Assembly (NCBI RefSeq): GCF_001652265.1
Contig: NZ_LWBS01000011.1
Coordinates: 1 to 64,000, forward strand
DNA from: Rhizobium leguminosarum
Lineage (GTDB): Bacteria; Pseudomonadota; Alphaproteobacteria; Rhizobiales; Rhizobiaceae
DNA length: 64,000 bases
Direction: 5' to 3'
The position numbers and the translations under genes were made by a program. Below the pieces are notes generated by a model. The model did not search any database. It was not told the origin of the DNA and saw only the letters and a program-made list of their open reading frames with translations. This document shows, piece by piece, positions 45,123-55,369 of the stretch (position 1 is its first letter; the number at the start of each line of letters is the position of its first letter).

Positions 45123-46259
45123 GGTCGATTCCGCCGGCCGGTCGTCGCCGGCCTCGGAGCCGGGAGCGATATCGCCATCCGTCTTGGCGCGGCGGCGAAC
45201 CGCGTGGCGCTTGCGGGTAATGCGCAGCCGTTTGATGCGGCGCGGATCGGCGTCGAGGATGTGGAATTCGAAGCCTGGGAGCGCCTGCACGACTTCGCCG
45301 CGCACCGGAATGCGGCCGAGCGCCGAGAAGATCAGGCCGCCCAGCGTATCGACCTCGTCGATCTGCTCGCTGATGTCGAAATCCGGCCCGATCGCTTGGG
45401 CGATCTCTTCCAGCTCGACGCGGGCGTCGGCGATGAACATGTCCTCGGCGACGCGCTTGAACATCACCTCTTCGTCGTCATGTTCGTCGTCGATATCGCC
45501 GACCACCATCTCGACGATGTCTTCATGCGAGGCAAGCCCGTCGGTGCCGCCATATTCGTCGATGACGAGCGCCATCTGCGTGCGGTTTACTTGCATCCGG
45601 CGCAACAGGTCGGACGCCAGCATCGACGGCGGCACGAACAGGATCTTGCGGATGATGCCGGCCTCGGCCAGCGTCTTTTGCAGGTCGACGCGGGCGAGAT
45701 CGAAATTCTGCTTGGCCGAACGCGTGGTCTTCTGGATGTTTTCGGGCGCAACCTCGATCGCCGGCACGACAGCGGCCGGTTTCGTCGGGCCGCGGCGTTT
45801 GTTGCGCGCCTGCTTGGCGACATAGGAGAGCAGATCGCGGATATGCACCATGCCGCGCGGATCGTCGAGCGTATCGGCATAGACAGGCATGCGCGAACGG
45901 CCGGATTCCTCGAAGAGGATCATCAACTCGCCGATGGTGATGTTCTGGTCGACCGCCTCGATATCGGCGCGCGGCACCATCACGTCGGCGACGCGCACTT
46001 CGCGAAAGCGCAGGATGTTGTTGAGCATCGCCCGTTCGTCGGGCGAAAAGGCGTCGTCGCCGGCCGCATCGGTCATCAGCGCGTCGGCGAGATCCTCGCG
46101 CAGTCGCGAGCCCTGCTGCGGGCGAAGGATGCGCGCGGCGCGCGACCAGAAGGATTGGGATCGGCCGGATGGCCGACTACTACTGCCTGCCTCGTCCGAA
46201 GACGAGGATGGCTCGGAGTCCTTGGCGTCTGCCGCCGGCTTCGTCGTAAAGTCGCTCAT
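45114..46259 (-). CDS. CorC/TlyC-type CBS-domain protein
   Basis: The 381-residue protein has a disordered Ser-rich N-terminus, two CBS domains ([40 protein letters not shown]) and a C-terminal CorC_HlyC domain ([20 protein letters not shown]). The DUF21 membrane domain of full-length CNNM proteins is absent, as in CorC, a partner in magnesium/cobalt handling once called hemolysin. It overlaps ybeY by four bases. The 14-bp repeats at its stop codon are unusual. Confidence 0.9.
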   Translation of the reverse strand: MSDFTTKPAADAKDSEPSSSSDEAGSSSRPSGRSQSFWSRAARILRPQQGSRLREDLADALMTDAAGDDAFSPDERAMLNNILRFREVRVADVMVPRADIEAVDQNITIGELMILFEESGRSRMPVYADTLDDPRGMVHIRDLLSYVAKQARNKRRGPTKPAAVVPAIEVAPENIQKTTRSAKQNFDLARVDLQKTLAEAGIIRKILFVPPSMLASDLLRRMQVNRTQMALVIDEYGGTDGLASHEDIVEMVVGDIDDEHDDEEVMFKRVAEDMFIADARVELEEIAQAIGPDFDISEQIDEVDTLGGLIFSALGRIPVRGEVVQALPGFEFHILDADPRRIKRLRITRKRHAVRRRAKTDGDIAPGSEAGDDRPAESTAN

Positions 46260-46771
46260 GGTTCCATTTTAAGGTCTTGACCCTCGTAGGGATCAGATAG
46301 GCCGAGCTGGGCCAAAATGCGAGTCTCCAGCCCCTCCATAATTTCGGCTTCGGCACTATTCATATGGTCGTAGCCGAGAAGATGCAAGAAACCGTGCACC
46401 AGAAGATGGGTCAGGTGGTCGTCGAAACTCTTTTCCAGCTCGGTCGCTTCCCGCTCCAGCGTCTCCCGGGCGATGATGATGTCGCCGAGCATCGGGCCGG
46501 GCATCTTGCCGGGCTGAACCGGAAAGGCCGGAAAGGAGAGCACATTGGTCGCCTTATCCTTGCCGCGCCATTCCGCATTGATGTCCTGGATCGAGGCATC
46601 GTCGGTGAAAACAAGCGAAACCTCGGGCGGCGACGTCGGGAAGGGCTGCTTCTCGCTGTCGCTGAGATAGACCACGGCGGCACCGAGCACGCGTTCGCAA
46701 AACGACAGCAGCGTCTCCTCGCCGGGCCAGCCGATGTCCTCGACGCTGATCTGGATGTCGAGTTCGGCCAT
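46256..46771 (-). CDS. ybeY: Endoribonuclease YbeY (16S rRNA maturation)
   Basis: The 171-residue metalloenzyme has the zinc motif [15 protein letters not shown] (H-x3-H-x5-H). YbeY takes part in 16S 3'-end processing and ribosome quality control. Its ATG overlaps the phoH stop by one base (TAATG) and its stop overlaps corC by four, so phoH-ybeY-corC are translated as a coupled unit. Confidence 0.95.
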   Translation of the reverse strand: MAELDIQISVEDIGWPGEETLLSFCERVLGAAVVYLSDSEKQPFPTSPPEVSLVFTDDASIQDINAEWRGKDKATNVLSFPAFPVQPGKMPGPMLGDIIIARETLEREATELEKSFDDHLTHLLVHGFLHLLGYDHMNSAEAEIMEGLETRILAQLGLSDPYEGQDLKMEP

Positions 46772-47820
46772 TAGCCCTGCCGGCTGACGTCTTCGGCGAC
46801 GGCATACGTGGAATCATAGGCCCTGACGATGCGCCCGACCAGCGGATGGCGGACGACGTCGGTATCCGTGAAGCGCACGATCGAGATTCCCTCGACGCCG
46901 TTCAGAAGCTGCAAGGCCTCGACGAGGCCGGATTTGACGCCGCGCGGCAGGTCGATCTGGCTCGGGTCGCCGGTGACGATCATGCGCGCATTCTCGCCGA
47001 GACGCGTCAGGAACATCTTCATCTGCATCGATGTCGTGTTCTGCGCTTCGTCGAGGATGATGGCGGCGTTGGCGAGCGTACGGCCGCGCATGAAGGCGAG
47101 CGGCGCGATTTCGATGACGCCGGCAGTGATCGCCCGGTCGACCTTGTCGGCGGGGATCATGTCGTAGAGTGCGTCATAGAGCGGGCGAAGATAGGGATCG
47201 ACCTTTTCCTTCATGTCACCGGGCAGGAAGCCGAGGCGCTCGCCGGCTTCGACCGCCGGACGCGACAGGATGATCTTTTCGACCGCGCCGCGTTCCAGCA
47301 ACTGGGCGGCATGCGCGACGGCAAGATAGGTCTTGCCGGTGCCGGCCGGGCCAACGCCGAAGACGAGCTCGGCGCGTTCCAGCGCCCTGATATAGGCGTC
47401 CTGCGTCGGCGTGCGGGCGATGATCGTCTTCTTGCGTGTCGAAACCTGCGCCATCGTCAGCTTGGCCTTGCGTTCCATTGTGGGAAGGCTGAGCTGGTCG
47501 TCGGCGGCGACCGCCATGCGGATTGCGCCCTCGACGTCGGATCGTTCCACGCTGCCGCCTTTCTGAAGTTTTTCATAGAGATAGTCGAGCGTGCGCCGCG
47601 CCTGATTGGTGGTCACGACATCGCCTGTGATGACGACGGAATTGCCGCGTGCCCGCGCATCGATGTTCAGCCGTTGCTCGAGCAGCTTGAGGTTTTGGTC
47701 GAATTGACCGAAGAGCTCGCTGGCGAACCGGTTGTTCTCGAACGTCAGGACGAAGTGATTGGTGTCGCTCGGCGTGCGTGGGTGGCGCGGTGAAGAAGAA
47801 ACCAATTCTTGTCCGTTCAA
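46771..47820 (-). CDS. PhoH-family ATPase (YbeZ)
   Basis: The 349-residue P-loop protein has an N-terminal KH-like region ([20 protein letters not shown]), Walker [18 protein letters not shown] (about residue 154) and Walker [18 protein letters not shown]. YbeZ works with YbeY in RNA metabolism and is probably an RNA helicase-like ATPase. It lies 18 bp after miaB and is coupled to ybeY. Confidence 0.93.
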   Translation of the reverse strand: MNGQELVSSSPRHPRTPSDTNHFVLTFENNRFASELFGQFDQNLKLLEQRLNIDARARGNSVVITGDVVTTNQARRTLDYLYEKLQKGGSVERSDVEGAIRMAVAADDQLSLPTMERKAKLTMAQVSTRKKTIIARTPTQDAYIRALERAELVFGVGPAGTGKTYLAVAHAAQLLERGAVEKIILSRPAVEAGERLGFLPGDMKEKVDPYLRPLYDALYDMIPADKVDRAITAGVIEIAPLAFMRGRTLANAAIILDEAQNTTSMQMKMFLTRLGENARMIVTGDPSQIDLPRGVKSGLVEALQLLNGVEGISIVRFTDTDVVRHPLVGRIVRAYDSTYAVAEDVSRQG

Positions 47821-47838
47821 GCGGTCGGGCTCCTTAGG

Positions 47839-49248
47839 TTAAACCGCAGCCTCTGCGCGTTCGGCAAACAGGCTGTTTGTTCCGGTTCCGGTGATTCGCA
47901 CTTTAATAATGTCACCGATTTGCGATGCTTTTGCATCAACATTCACTGATTGAAGCCAGGGAGAACGTCCGATTAGTTGTTCCGGCATGCGACCGGGCTT
48001 TTCGAGCAACAGGTCGATCTCCTTGCCGATGCAGGATTCGGCAAATTCCTGCTGCTGCTTCAGGAGAAGCATTTGCAGGCGTTCCAGCCGTTCTGCCTTG
48101 ATTTCTTCCGGCACCTGGTCCTTCAGTTCCGCGCCGGGTGTGCCCGGCCGTGTCGAGTATTTGAACGAGAAGGCCTGTGCATAACGTACCTCCTCTACAA
48201 GCCTCAGTGTATCCTCAAAATCCTTATCTGTCTCCCCCGGAAAGCCAGTGATGAAATCGCCCGACAGGGCGATGTCAGGCCGCACCGCGCGGATGCGCTC
48301 GATCAGCGCCAGATATTCGGCCGCCGTGTGACGCCGGTTCATTGCTTTCAGGATGCGGTCCGAGCCCGATTGCACCGGCAGATGCAGGTAGGGCATCAGC
48401 GCGCTCAGGTCGCGATGAGCGTTGATCAGCCGGTCGTCCATGTCGCGCGGGTGGCTTGTGGTATAGCGCAGCCGCGCAAGGCCGGGGATCTCCGCCAGGC
48501 GATAGAGCAGGTCGCCGAGGCTCCATGCCTCGCCTTGGCTCCCGGCACCGTGCCAGGCATTGACGTTCTGCCCGAGCAGGGTGATCTCGCGCACCCCGCT
48601 GTCGGCGAGCTTTTCGGCTTCCTCGACGATCTGGGAAACCGGCCGCGACACTTCCGAGCCGCGTGTATAGGGCACGACGCAGAAGGTGCAGAACTTGTCG
48701 CAGCCCTCCTGCACCGTCAGGAAGGCGGTGACGCCACGGGCGCGGATCTTTCGGCTCTCGGCGATCGGCAGATGCTCGAACTTGTCCTCGATCGCATATT
48801 CCGTATCGACGACGCGGTGGCCTTGTTTGGCCCGGCGCAGCGCCTCCGGCAGGCGGTGGTAGGTCTGCGGGCCGATGACGACGTCGACGGCGGGCGCGCG
48901 GCGCAGGATTTCCTCGCCTTCGGCCTGGGCGACGCAGCCGGCAACGCCGATCATCATCTCCCGGCCGTCCGCCGCCTTCTTCTTTTTCATCTCGCGCAGC
49001 CGTCCGAGCGCCGAATAGACCTTTTCGGCCGCCTTTTCGCGGATATGGCAGGTGTTGAGCAGAACGAGGTCAGCCTCTTCCATATCTTCCGTCGGCTCGT
49101 AGCCGTCGCGAGCGAGCGCGTCGCTCATGCGCATGGAATCGTAGACGTTCATCTGGCAACCATAGGTCTTGATGAAGACCTTGCGGCTGTTGCTGCCATC
49201 GCGGGGTGTCGATTCCGGGGCCTGGAGAAGGGCGCTGTCCTGTGTCAT
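47839..49248 (-). CDS. miaB: tRNA-2-methylthio-N6-dimethylallyladenosine synthase
   Basis: The 469-residue enzyme adds the methylthio group to i6A37 of tRNA. It has the UPF0004 domain ([21 protein letters not shown]31), the radical-SAM motif [17 protein letters not shown] (about residue 181) and a C-terminal TRAM domain. It leads the phoH-ybeY-corC group. The 400-bp gap upstream holds a MITE-like element. Confidence 0.96.
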   Translation of the reverse strand: MTQDSALLQAPESTPRDGSNSRKVFIKTYGCQMNVYDSMRMSDALARDGYEPTEDMEEADLVLLNTCHIREKAAEKVYSALGRLREMKKKKAADGREMMIGVAGCVAQAEGEEILRRAPAVDVVIGPQTYHRLPEALRRAKQGHRVVDTEYAIEDKFEHLPIAESRKIRARGVTAFLTVQEGCDKFCTFCVVPYTRGSEVSRPVSQIVEEAEKLADSGVREITLLGQNVNAWHGAGSQGEAWSLGDLLYRLAEIPGLARLRYTTSHPRDMDDRLINAHRDLSALMPYLHLPVQSGSDRILKAMNRRHTAAEYLALIERIRAVRPDIALSGDFITGFPGETDKDFEDTLRLVEEVRYAQAFSFKYSTRPGTPGAELKDQVPEEIKAERLERLQMLLLKQQQEFAESCIGKEIDLLLEKPGRMPEQLIGRSPWLQSVNVDAKASQIGDIIKVRITGTGTNSLFAERAEAAV

Positions 49249-49297
49249 GGCGCGCTATTTAGTGGTTTTTGCCGCCGGAGAAAATCGAAATCTTGCT

Positions 49298-49655
49298 TTA
49301 GAGCCTTTCCTGGTCAGATTGCAGCATTCTGCCGGAGCAGGTTTTCGTCAGGGCAGAGGCGATTGGCGAAGGGCATACCTCTTGGTACGTCCGAGCCGAT
49401 CGCCTCTGATCCTGGCGTAAAGATGCCCGGCCCACCGGCCGCCCTGCTTCGCCATGCGAAGCAAGAGGTGCGTCCGGCGATGCTAAAGTCTTGCAGATTT
49501 GCCAGGCAAATCTGCGGGAGGGTTGGCTGAAACGGGCCGGCTGATCGACCGGCCGGCTTGGCCGTAGAGCTGGGCTACGACGCGCGCCGGCCGGTCGACC
49601 ATCCGACTCCGTTTGAGCCAACAGAATGCTTCAATCTGACCAGGAAAGGCTCTAA
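49298..49655. mobile_element. MITE-like element with 34-bp terminal inverted repeats
   Basis: TTAGAGCCTTTCCTGGTCAG and 14 further bases (49298-49331) reappear as the reverse complement at 49622-49655 with one mismatch in 34. Both ends read TA-GAGCC, so a TA target duplication, as made by IS630/mariner elements, is plausible. The ~350-bp interior has no ORF but holds more hairpins (CAGATTTGCC/GGCAAATCTG at 49494-49514; GGCCGGC runs near 49537). It fills the miaB-plsC gap and its outer edge supplies the plsC stop codon. Confidence 0.65.
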
Positions 49656-50449
49656 GAGATTTCCCGCCCGCGCAGGCGGCTGTTCAGGAGGTTGCGGATG
49701 CGCAAGGCGATCGCCGCACTCACCTCCTTGCGGCTGGTATCGGCGCGGTAATCCACCGCCTCGCCGAAGGAAACCTCGGCGTCGATAGCGCCGCATCGCA
49801 CGATGTCGATGAGATGCGGCAAGAGGTCGAGATCCCCCGGCCAGGCGGCGAGCCGCCGGTGATAACGCCCCATGGCGATGCCATGCACCCTGGTATAGGC
49901 AACCGCCACCGGCTGCACCACGACCGTTCCCGTTGGCGAATAAGGCACCGCCATCGCGGCGGCGCCGAACAGCGAGGACTTGACCTCCAGCAGCCGGTTC
50001 CCGTCCGAGGTCGTGCCTTCGGGGAAGAGCACGACGATCTCACCGTCGGCCATGCGCCCGGCGATCTCGTTTGCCTGATGGCCGGTCTTGCGCCGCTCCT
50101 CGCGCACGACGAAGACGCTCTTCTGCAGCTTGGCGAGCGTACCGAAGATCGGCCAGTCGCGCACCTCGATCTTGGCGATGAAGGCGACGTCGGCAACGGC
50201 CGACATCACTATGATGTCAAGCCAGGAGGAATGGTTGGAGCAGAGCATCAGCGGCCGGCGGTCTTCCAGCTTGCCGCTCACGCGGACGCGAATGCCGAGG
50301 CAATAGCAGACGATACGGTGCCAGACGCGGGGAAGCCTGCGGCGCAGCCGCCAGTCGAAGCGCAACGCCAGCAGCTGCAGCGGCATGAGCACGATGCTGA
50401 CGGCAAGGATGACGATCGCGGCGAAGGCGATGCGCAGCCAGGCGATCAA
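49652..50449 (-). CDS. plsC: 1-acyl-sn-glycerol-3-phosphate acyltransferase
   Basis: The 265-residue inner-membrane enzyme carries the acyltransferase motif NHSSWLD (H-x4-D, about residue 72) and FPEGTTSDGNRL, with an N-terminal membrane helix (IAFAAIVILAVSIVLMPLQL). It makes phosphatidic acid, or in rhizobia possibly ornithine lipid (OlsA-type); sequence alone does not separate these. The stop codon TAG (49652-49654) lies in the end of the MITE-like element, so the natural C-terminus may have differed by a few residues. Confidence 0.9.
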   Translation of the reverse strand: MIAWLRIAFAAIVILAVSIVLMPLQLLALRFDWRLRRRLPRVWHRIVCYCLGIRVRVSGKLEDRRPLMLCSNHSSWLDIIVMSAVADVAFIAKIEVRDWPIFGTLAKLQKSVFVVREERRKTGHQANEIAGRMADGEIVVLFPEGTTSDGNRLLEVKSSLFGAAAMAVPYSPTGTVVVQPVAVAYTRVHGIAMGRYHRRLAAWPGDLDLLPHLIDIVRCGAIDAEVSFGEAVDYRADTSRKEVSAAIALRIRNLLNSRLRGREIS

Positions 50450-50476
50450 ATGCGGGTCTCCCGGGCGGCCATCGCT

Positions 50477-50905
50477 TCAGAGATCTTCTTTCTTCAGCGG
50501 AACGCCGTAGAGCTCGAGGCGATGGTCGACAAGTCGGAAGCCGTGCTCGCGGGCGATGCGCTCCTGCAGCGCCTCGATCTCCGGCGAGCGGAATTCGATG
50601 ACGGTGCCGGTCTTCAGGTCGATGAGGTGGTCGTGATGCTCTTCCGGCACCGTTTCGTAGCGCGAGCGCCCGTCGCGGAAGTCGTGCCGGGCGATAATGC
50701 CGGCATCCTCGAACAGTTTCACGGTGCGATAGACGGTCGAGATCGAGATCTTCGCATCGACCTTCACCGAGCGGCGGTAGAGTTCTTCGACGTCGGGATG
50801 GTCTTCCGAGTCTTCCAGGATACGCGCGATCACGCGGCGCTGCTCGGTCATGCGCATGCCGCGTTCGGTGCAAAGCTCCTCAAGGGTCTTGGCTACATCA
50901 GTCAT
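50477..50905 (-). CDS. mur: Fur-family metalloregulator (Mur-type in rhizobia)
   Basis: The 142-residue protein has the Fur winged helix (TEQRRVIARILEDSEDHPDV, ISISTVYRTVKLFEDAGIIA) and the metal segments HHDHLIDLKTGTVIEF and a His at the C-terminal side (EHGFRLVDHRLELYG). The Cys-x-x-Cys structural zinc site of many Fur proteins is not present, as in alphaproteobacterial Mur, which responds to manganese and represses Mn uptake. ATG 50905 is chosen (MTDVAKTLEEL). Neighbours tsaB-rimI upstream and plsC downstream match the rhizobial order. Confidence 0.9.
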   Translation of the reverse strand: MTDVAKTLEELCTERGMRMTEQRRVIARILEDSEDHPDVEELYRRSVKVDAKISISTVYRTVKLFEDAGIIARHDFRDGRSRYETVPEEHHDHLIDLKTGTVIEFRSPEIEALQERIAREHGFRLVDHRLELYGVPLKKEDL

Positions 50906-50987
50906 CGCCCGCCTATAGAGATATTCGTGTTTCGACAACGCCGCACGGCATTTGCGCCGGCCTGCATGTCATCTCGCTGCCAGGGAA

Positions 50988-51488
50988 CTACCGAAGAACG
51001 CGCTTCATGACAAGCGCCGTGGAGAGGGCGCCGTTTTCTTGTCTGTAGTAACCCTGGCGTTCGCCGACCTTTTCGAAGCCGAGCTTGCGGTAGAGGCCAA
51101 GTGCTGCCGTATTGCCGTTGTCGACCTCGAGAAACATGCTCTCGCCGCCGCGCGCGTGTGCTTCCCGCATCGCCGCCTGCATCAGCCGCCAGCCCAGTCC
51201 GGCGCGGGCGACCTTCGCTTGCACGGCAATCGTCAGGATCTCCGCCTCGCCGGCGACATGGCGGGCGAGAATAAACCCCGGAAGCGGCTTTTTCAGGATG
51301 GCATTGGTCTGGCGCGCAACGAAGCCGAAGACAGTATCCTGCATCAGCAGGCCGTGAAATTCACCGTCGCCCCAGGGGCGGGCGAACCGCTCGCCGTGCA
51401 GGGCGGCGACATCGCGGCAATCCTCGCGCTCCATGGCGATGATCTCGAATTCCGGTTTCAGCGTCAGATAGGCTTCCAGCATCGTCAT
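50988..51488 (-). CDS. rimI: [Ribosomal protein bS18]-alanine N-acetyltransferase
   Basis: The 166-residue GNAT protein has the acetyl-CoA loop KVARAGLGWRLMQAAMREAH (Q/RxxGxG/A-like) and the RimI ending NTAALGLYRKLGFEKVGERQ. RimI acetylates the S18 N-terminus; homologues in this position can act on other proteins. Its start overlaps tsaB by four bases, the usual tsaB-rimI coupling. Confidence 0.92.
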   Translation of the reverse strand: MTMLEAYLTLKPEFEIIAMEREDCRDVAALHGERFARPWGDGEFHGLLMQDTVFGFVARQTNAILKKPLPGFILARHVAGEAEILTIAVQAKVARAGLGWRLMQAAMREAHARGGESMFLEVDNGNTAALGLYRKLGFEKVGERQGYYRQENGALSTALVMKRVLR

Positions 51489-52147
51489 ACTCGTCGCGCA
51501 ATCGCATACCCGGCCTGCGGCTTGGCATCGGGTCCGCGCAGATAAAGGGGCTTCGGCTTTCCGGCATCTGGGGAGGCGGCAGCGCCCAGGCGCGCCACCA
51601 CGGAGATCGGGAACCTGTTGGTGTGATCGCCGAGGGCGTCCGCCTTCAGGAGGGGCGTCGCCGAACCGGTGATCTCGCCGTCGAAGCCGGCGGCAAACGC
51701 CTGCGCTTCTGCAATGCTGACCGCCCTTGGAGCGTCGAGGGACGAACCATCGGCTGCAAAGGACTGGAGGTAGATCTCGTCGCGCTTGGCATCCATCGCC
51801 GCCAGCACGGCGCGATGAGGCGTCTTGTCGCGCTGGGCCGATGCCATGACTTCGAGCGTCGTGACGCCGACGGCCGGCACATTGAGGGAAAGCGCAAAAC
51901 CGCGGGCTGCGGCAACGCCGACGCGGATGCCGGTAAAGGAGCCGGGACCGATGGTGACGGCAAGTCGGTCGATATGAGAAAGCGCCAGTCCCGCCTGATC
52001 CAGCGCGCGATCGACGATACCAATCAGATGTTCAGCATGCCCCTTGCCGATCATGTCCGATGCCTCCCCCAGCACCGTATTCCTGTCGCTGTCATAGACA
52101 GCGGCAGCGCAGTCCACACCCGCCGTGTCGAGCGCTAGAATGATCAT
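51485..52147 (-). CDS. tsaB: tRNA threonylcarbamoyladenosine biosynthesis protein TsaB
   Basis: The 220-residue ASKHA-fold protein starts MIILALDTAGVDCAAAVYDS and has HAEHLIGIVDRAL and TIGPGSFTGIRVGVAAARGF. TsaB forms a complex with TsaD and TsaE to make t6A37 in tRNA. It heads the tsaB-rimI pair. Confidence 0.95.
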   Translation of the reverse strand: MIILALDTAGVDCAAAVYDSDRNTVLGEASDMIGKGHAEHLIGIVDRALDQAGLALSHIDRLAVTIGPGSFTGIRVGVAAARGFALSLNVPAVGVTTLEVMASAQRDKTPHRAVLAAMDAKRDEIYLQSFAADGSSLDAPRAVSIAEAQAFAAGFDGEITGSATPLLKADALGDHTNRFPISVVARLGAAASPDAGKPKPLYLRGPDAKPQAGYAIARRV

Positions 52148-52235
52148 GCCATCAATTTCCGAATAAACCAGTGTCGCCTATCGATAAATCCGTTCGGCCG
52201 AACCTGAGATGAACGGCCGGACGAATTCAAGATTT

Positions 52236-52802
52236 TTAAGCGGCAATCACTTCCTGCACTTCCGGAACGAAATGGCGCAGCAGGTTCTGCACGCCGTGCT
52301 TCAGCGTTGCCGTCGAAGACGGGCAGCCGGCGCAGGAACCCTTCATGTTCAGGTAGACCTTGCCATCCTTGAAGCCGCGGAAGGTGATGTCGCCGCCATC
52401 CTGGGCAACGGCCGGGCGCACGCGGGTCTCCAGAAGCTCCTTGATGGTTAGCACGATCGATTCATCGCCTTCGTCGAAGAATTCGTCGCCGGCATCGGCA
52501 TCTTCGGAAAGGATGGAGGCATCGCCCATGACCGGCTTGCCGGACATGAAGTGCTCCATGATCGAGCCTAATATAGCCGGCTTAAGATGCTGCCAGTCGG
52601 CATTGTCCTTGGAGACGGAAATGAAATCATAGCCGAAATAGACGCCGGTGACGCCTGATATTTCGAACAGGCGGGCGGCGAGCGGCGAGGCTTGAGCCTC
52701 CTCAGTGCTGCGGAACTCGGCCGTGCCGTTTTCCATCACCACCTTGCCCGGCAGGAACTTCTGCGTGGCGGGATTCGGCGTGGCTTCGGTCTGAATGAAC
52801 AT
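52236..52802 (-). CDS. NifU-family iron-sulfur carrier (NfuA-like)
   Basis: The 188-residue protein has an N-terminal Nfu_N domain (MFIQTEATPNPATQKFLPGK) and a C-terminal NifU-like domain with GSCAGCPSSTATLKHGVQNL, whose CxxC pair binds a shared [4Fe-4S] cluster. It delivers clusters to target enzymes. I chose ATG 52802 because GGAG lies six bases upstream and homologues start MFIQTE; ATG 52814 is four codons further. An acidic linker (EDADAGDEFFDEGDES) separates the domains. Confidence 0.93.
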   Translation of the reverse strand: MFIQTEATPNPATQKFLPGKVVMENGTAEFRSTEEAQASPLAARLFEISGVTGVYFGYDFISVSKDNADWQHLKPAILGSIMEHFMSGKPVMGDASILSEDADAGDEFFDEGDESIVLTIKELLETRVRPAVAQDGGDITFRGFKDGKVYLNMKGSCAGCPSSTATLKHGVQNLLRHFVPEVQEVIAA

Positions 52803-52908
52803 CTGGTTCTCCATGCGGCCGGCCCATGGTCTCGGCCGTCTTTAGAATTCTTCAAAAGAAGATAAGCCGATTGACAGCTCTAATCAAGAGACTTGTACTC
52901 AAGAAATG

Positions 52909-53010
52909 CTGGAACTGGACGATTTCAGGCCCGGTCGGCCTGGAACTAGAATCCTGTTCTAACCTAAAGAGTTAGAGAATGATTTTGTCCGAAAACCGCT
53001 CGCATGTTTC
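52909..53010. repeat. Intergenic repeat block, diverged copy of 24854-24964
   Basis: CTGGAACTGGACGATTTCAGGC...AGAATCCTGTTCT and then AAAGAGTTAGAGAATGATTT...CGAAAACCGCTCGCAT align with the block upstream of the ergothionase-like gene over about 100 bases. It lies between nfuA-like and the stop of the universal stress protein gene. Confidence 0.55.
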
Positions 53011-53011
53011 G

Positions 53012-53503
53012 TTAGCAGAGGGCGTCGATTTCCTCGTTGGTCAGCGTATCCGGCAGCACGGTGACCGGGATCGGAAACGCCGCCGCGCGGCCGGCGACAG
53101 AGGAGACCAGCGGCCCTGGACCTTCCTTTGCCGAACCGGCAGCCAGAACCAGGATCGCTACATCGCGGTCTTCCTCGATCACGGCGTTGATCTGCTCGGC
53201 AGCACCACCCTCGCGGATGACGACCTCAGGCTCGATGCCGATCGTCTCGCGCACGATCTGGGCGATCTTGGCAACGACCGCCTCGGCCTCTTCACGCGCT
53301 TCGGCCCGCATGATTTCTTCGACGCCGAGCCATTGCTGGAAATCCCCATCGGGGATCACATAGAGCAGCACCAGCCCGCCATTGGAATTCTTCGCGCGCC
53401 GGCCGGCATAATGAACGGCGCGTTGGCATTCGGGTGTACCGTCAATCACCGCCATGAATTTGCGGCGGTGACCTTCGAGCCGTGAGAGTCGCTTCGATAC
53501 CAT
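53012..53503 (-). CDS. Universal stress protein (UspA family)
   Basis: The 163-residue protein has the Usp fold: FMAVIDGTPECQRAVHYAGR at the first strand and, at the end, LVSSVAGRAAAFPIPVTVLP. The usual ATP-binding G-2x-G-9x-G-S/T motif is degenerate (AAGSAKEGPGPLVSS), so ATP binding is uncertain. It lies 85 bp downstream of trpS on the same strand. Confidence 0.88.
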   Translation of the reverse strand: MVSKRLSRLEGHRRKFMAVIDGTPECQRAVHYAGRRAKNSNGGLVLLYVIPDGDFQQWLGVEEIMRAEAREEAEAVVAKIAQIVRETIGIEPEVVIREGGAAEQINAVIEEDRDVAILVLAAGSAKEGPGPLVSSVAGRAAAFPIPVTVLPDTLTNEEIDALC

Positions 53504-53588
53504 GGCGCGGACTCTGACACCCGAAGCGGAAAATTTGCAAGTCCAGTTTTTCCTCTTCTCCCGCGACAGGGAGAAGAGGAGATCACTC

Positions 53589-54653
53589 TCAATAGAGGAA
53601 GCCGATGACGTCGCGCACCTGTTGCATCGTCACCTCGGCACGGGCCCTTGCGCGCTCGCCACCCTTGCGCAGGATCGCGTCGATATGGCTGGTATCGTCC
53701 ATCAGCCGGCGCATCTCGCCGGTGATCGGCGCGAGCACGTTGATCGCCAAATCGACCAGCGCCGGCTTGAAGACCGAGAACTGCTGGCCGCCGAACTCGG
53801 CAAGCACGTCCGCCTTCGACTTGTCGGCGAGTGCGGAATAGATCGCCACAAGATTGTCGGCTTCCGGACGGCCCTGCAGCCCGTCGATCTCGCTCGGCAA
53901 GCCGTCCGGATCGGTCTTGGCCTTGCGGATCTTCTTCGAGATCGCGTCCTCGTCGTCCATCAGGTTGATGCGCGAGAGGTCGGAAGGGTCCGACTTCGAC
54001 ATTTTCTTGGTGCCGTCGCGCAGCGACATGACACGCGGCGCCGGTCCGCCGATCAGCGGCTCGACCATCGGGAAATAGGCATGCACCGGCTCGTTGCCGA
54101 CGGTGATGTCGACGCCGTAGCCGGTCCTGCTGATATGCTCGGCATAGTCGAGGTTGAACTTCATCGCGATGTCGCGGGCAAGCTCCAGATGCTGCTTCTG
54201 GTCCTCGCCGACCGGCACGTGGGTGGCGCGATAGACGAGAATGTCGGCAGCCATCAGGCTCGGATAGGCGTAAAGGCCGAGCGAGGCCTGCTCGCGGTCC
54301 TTGCCGGCCTTGTCCTTGAACTGCGTCATCCGGTTCATCCAGCCGAGGCGGGCGACGCAGTTGAAGATCCAGGCGAGTTCGGCATGCTGCGGCACGGCCG
54401 ACTGATTGAAGACGATATGCTTTTCCGGATCGATGCCGGCGGCGATGAAGGCAGCCGCGATCGAGCGCGTCTGGCTCGGCATGTCCTCGTGCACGAGCTG
54501 GGCGGTGAGCGCATGCATGTCGACGACGCAATAGATGCAGTCGTTGCCTTCCTGCAGCGCCACGAACCGGCGGATCGCGCCGAGATAATTGCCGAGATGC
54601 AGATTGCCGGTCGGCTGTACGCCGGAGAATACGAGTTTCTTGAATTCGTTCAT
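53589..54653 (-). CDS. trpS: Tryptophanyl-tRNA synthetase
   Basis: The 354-residue class Ic synthetase has the HIGH-type motif [12 protein letters not shown] (about residue 17) and the KMSKS loop [13 protein letters not shown] (about 215). ATG 54653 ([11 protein letters not shown]) is chosen; GAGGACGAC precedes it. In related genomes trpS lies next to murJ; here about 1.9 kb of accessory genes separates them. Confidence 0.96.
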   Translation of the reverse strand: MNEFKKLVFSGVQPTGNLHLGNYLGAIRRFVALQEGNDCIYCVVDMHALTAQLVHEDMPSQTRSIAAAFIAAGIDPEKHIVFNQSAVPQHAELAWIFNCVARLGWMNRMTQFKDKAGKDREQASLGLYAYPSLMAADILVYRATHVPVGEDQKQHLELARDIAMKFNLDYAEHISRTGYGVDITVGNEPVHAYFPMVEPLIGGPAPRVMSLRDGTKKMSKSDPSDLSRINLMDDEDAISKKIRKAKTDPDGLPSEIDGLQGRPEADNLVAIYSALADKSKADVLAEFGGQQFSVFKPALVDLAINVLAPITGEMRRLMDDTSHIDAILRKGGERARARAEVTMQQVRDVIGFLY

Positions 54654-54783
54654 GTCGTCCTCAATAGGCTGGTGGAGGGCCCACGCTGTCACGGTTTAAA
54701 TTGCTGCAGAATGCAGCAGAGCTTTTCGCCCATATTGCTAACGCCGCGGCTTATGCACGGGCAGCCGGTCGCAATCAAGGGGT

Positions 54784-55182
54784 TCAGGCGGCAGCGTGCT
54801 GGATCAGATCGAAAGTGTTGCCGTAGGGATCCGCAAAGACCGCCACCGTGCCGTAAACCTCGTGACGCGGCTCTTCCAGAAAGCGTATGCCGACCGCAAG
54901 CATCGCGGCATGGTCGCGGGCGAAATCATCGGTCTTCAGAAAGAAGCCGACACGACCGCCGGTCTGATTGCCGATCGCTGCGCGCTGCGTCTCGTCTGCC
55001 GCCTGCGCCAGCAGAAAGGCGGCGCCATCCCCACCCCTCGGCTTCACCACCACCCAGCGCTTGCCCTCCGGCTGCGGCTCGTCCTGAAGGCAATCGAAAC
55101 CGAGGCCGTCGCAATAGAAGACCTTGGCGCGGTCGTAGTCGTCGACGACGAGAGTGACGAGGAAAAGAGACTGGATCATCAT
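54784..55182 (-). CDS. VOC-superfamily protein
   Basis: The 132-residue protein shows LVTLVVDDYDRAKVFYCDGL, a middle GRVGFFLKTDDFARDHAAML and the C-terminal VAVFADPYGNTFDLIQHAAA, as in the glyoxalase-like family often annotated as PhnB or dioxygenase-like. GAGGCAACAC precedes ATG 55182. The substrate is unknown. It is the first gene of an accessory pocket between trpS and murJ. Confidence 0.85.
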   Translation of the reverse strand: MMIQSLFLVTLVVDDYDRAKVFYCDGLGFDCLQDEPQPEGKRWVVVKPRGGDGAAFLLAQAADETQRAAIGNQTGGRVGFFLKTDDFARDHAAMLAVGIRFLEEPRHEVYGTVAVFADPYGNTFDLIQHAAA

Positions 55183-55369
55183 GTGTTGCCTCGCGGTTGA
55201 GATGTTTATTCCAGTTTTGAGCGGCGATATCCCAGTTGTTAAGCCGAATTGATCAACGGTCTTACTCATAATGGAGTATAAAATTTCACAAAAAGCTTTT
55301 TTTGAACTGAAAATCCGCCGCGTGGCACCGGCGCCGATGGGGTTGCTGCGATAGCCGATCGGAGGGACC

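Noticed and set aside
44199..46280. A 693-codon plus-strand frame opposite lnt and corC
   Set aside because: Shadow of two clear genes on the other strand; no motif and no plausible start.
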